A stretch of DNA of 5,870 nucleotides from Clostridia bacterium (lineage in GTDB: Bacteria > Bacillota_A > Clostridia > Oscillospirales > CAG-272), in NCBI GenBank assembly GCA_017652965.1, contig JAGBZZ010000234.1, positions 1 to 5,870 of the forward strand, in the 5' to 3' direction. Positions 5,553 through 5,870 of this stretch are shown piece by piece; position 1 is the first letter of the stretch, and every line of letters begins with the position of its first letter. The notes beneath the pieces are model-generated. The model had not been told where the DNA came from. It saw nothing but the letters and a program-made list of their open reading frames with translations, and made no database searches. A program made the position numbers and the translations under genes.

Positions 5553-5559
5553 TATAGCT

Positions 5560-5870
5560 ATGAGAATGAGAAAAAAGAAGCACGGGGCCGAGCGGCTTGC
5601 CGCCTGCAGCGCCCTTTTGCTTGACCGCCCCGAAGCCCCCCTTACCGACCCTGCCGCCCTCTTCGGGCGTAAGGGTGCCTGCTATCTTGAGATCGGCTGT
5701 GGCAAGGGCGGCTTTGCCGTCGGGATGGCCGCCGCCTATCCCGAGCGCCTGTTTATCGCGATGGAGAAGGTGTCGGACGTCCTCCTTCTGGCGGCCGAGC
5801 GCGCCATGCGTGAGGCGGACAGCCGCCCCGACAACCTCCGCTTTATCAACGGCGATGCGCGCGACCTTGC
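5560..5870 (+). CDS. trmB: tRNA (guanine-N7-)-methyltransferase, 3' end outside the window
   Basis: The N-terminal 103 residues of TrmB, the SAM-dependent enzyme that makes 7-methylguanosine at position 46 in the variable loop of tRNAs. The protein opens MRMRKKKHGAERL, the Arg/Lys-rich start typical of Firmicute TrmB. SAM motif I is LEIGCGKGGF (residues 43-52), followed by FIAMEK (E69, the acidic residue contacting SAM ribose in this fold) and NLRFINGDA (92-100). The frame is open to the window edge. Compared with the common pattern, GIE is AME here. The gene is preceded by the transporter's terminator with only 44 bases between genes. It is a housekeeping gene with no evident functional tie to the transporter. 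Its promoter is not clear; it may lie in the 3' end of the ATPase gene or transcription may read through the hairpin. Confidence 0.93.
   Translation, partial: MRMRKKKHGAERLAACSALLLDRPEAPLTDPAALFGRKGACYLEIGCGKGGFAVGMAAAYPERLFIAMEKVSDVLLLAAERAMREADSRPDNLRFINGDARDL

Overview
The window is a stretch of a GC-rich bacterial genome in which every supported gene lies on the + strand. The content points to a Gram-positive, probably an uncultured Clostridia/Oscillospiraceae-type Firmicute. The clues are GGAGG-type ribosome binding sites, a lipoprotein-anchored polar amino acid binding protein containing CIWNGFT, an HtrA with a GNSGGGLFN active site, and the MRMRKKK start of TrmB. This placement is an inference from sequence style, not from a database search.

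Positions 1-2997 look like an envelope-stress or signalling module: the 3' part of an HtrA/DegP-type S1C serine protease with one PDZ domain, then after 45 bases an OmpR-family response regulator, then an overlapping HAMP/HisKA/HATPase sensor kinase. A strong GC-rich hairpin with a T-run (3009-3051) closes this unit. No promoter for it is visible, so transcription must start upstream of the window or inside htrA.

Positions 3133-5548 hold a self-contained amino acid ABC importer operon. It has a near-consensus sigma-A promoter (TTGACA, 17 bases, TAAAAT with an extended TG), a 5'-UTR stem-loop, a lipoprotein substrate-binding protein, a HisM/GlnP-type permease and a GlnQ/HisP-type ATPase, and it ends in a 13-bp perfect hairpin. 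The outstanding feature is a single-base deletion near position 3809 that breaks the binding-protein gene. The last 80 codons, clearly homologous to the C-terminal part of the family and ending at 4053, are out of frame. Adding one base restores a normal 276-residue protein. This is either a sequencing/assembly error or a very recent mutation.

From 5560 to the right edge is the 5' part of trmB (tRNA guanine-N7 methyltransferase), whose Shine-Dalgarno starts directly at the base of the operon-end hairpin.

I see no tRNA, rRNA, CRISPR array, insertion sequence or phage gene. Apart from the frameshift, the genes are recognisable family members. The remaining interesting points are small-scale: a perfect inverted repeat inside the permease gene, a 9-bp tandem repeat in the kinase's first membrane helix, an Asp/Gly-rich loop in the binding protein and an 18-residue insertion in the ATPase. 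I do not see convincing evidence for a wholly undescribed system here.
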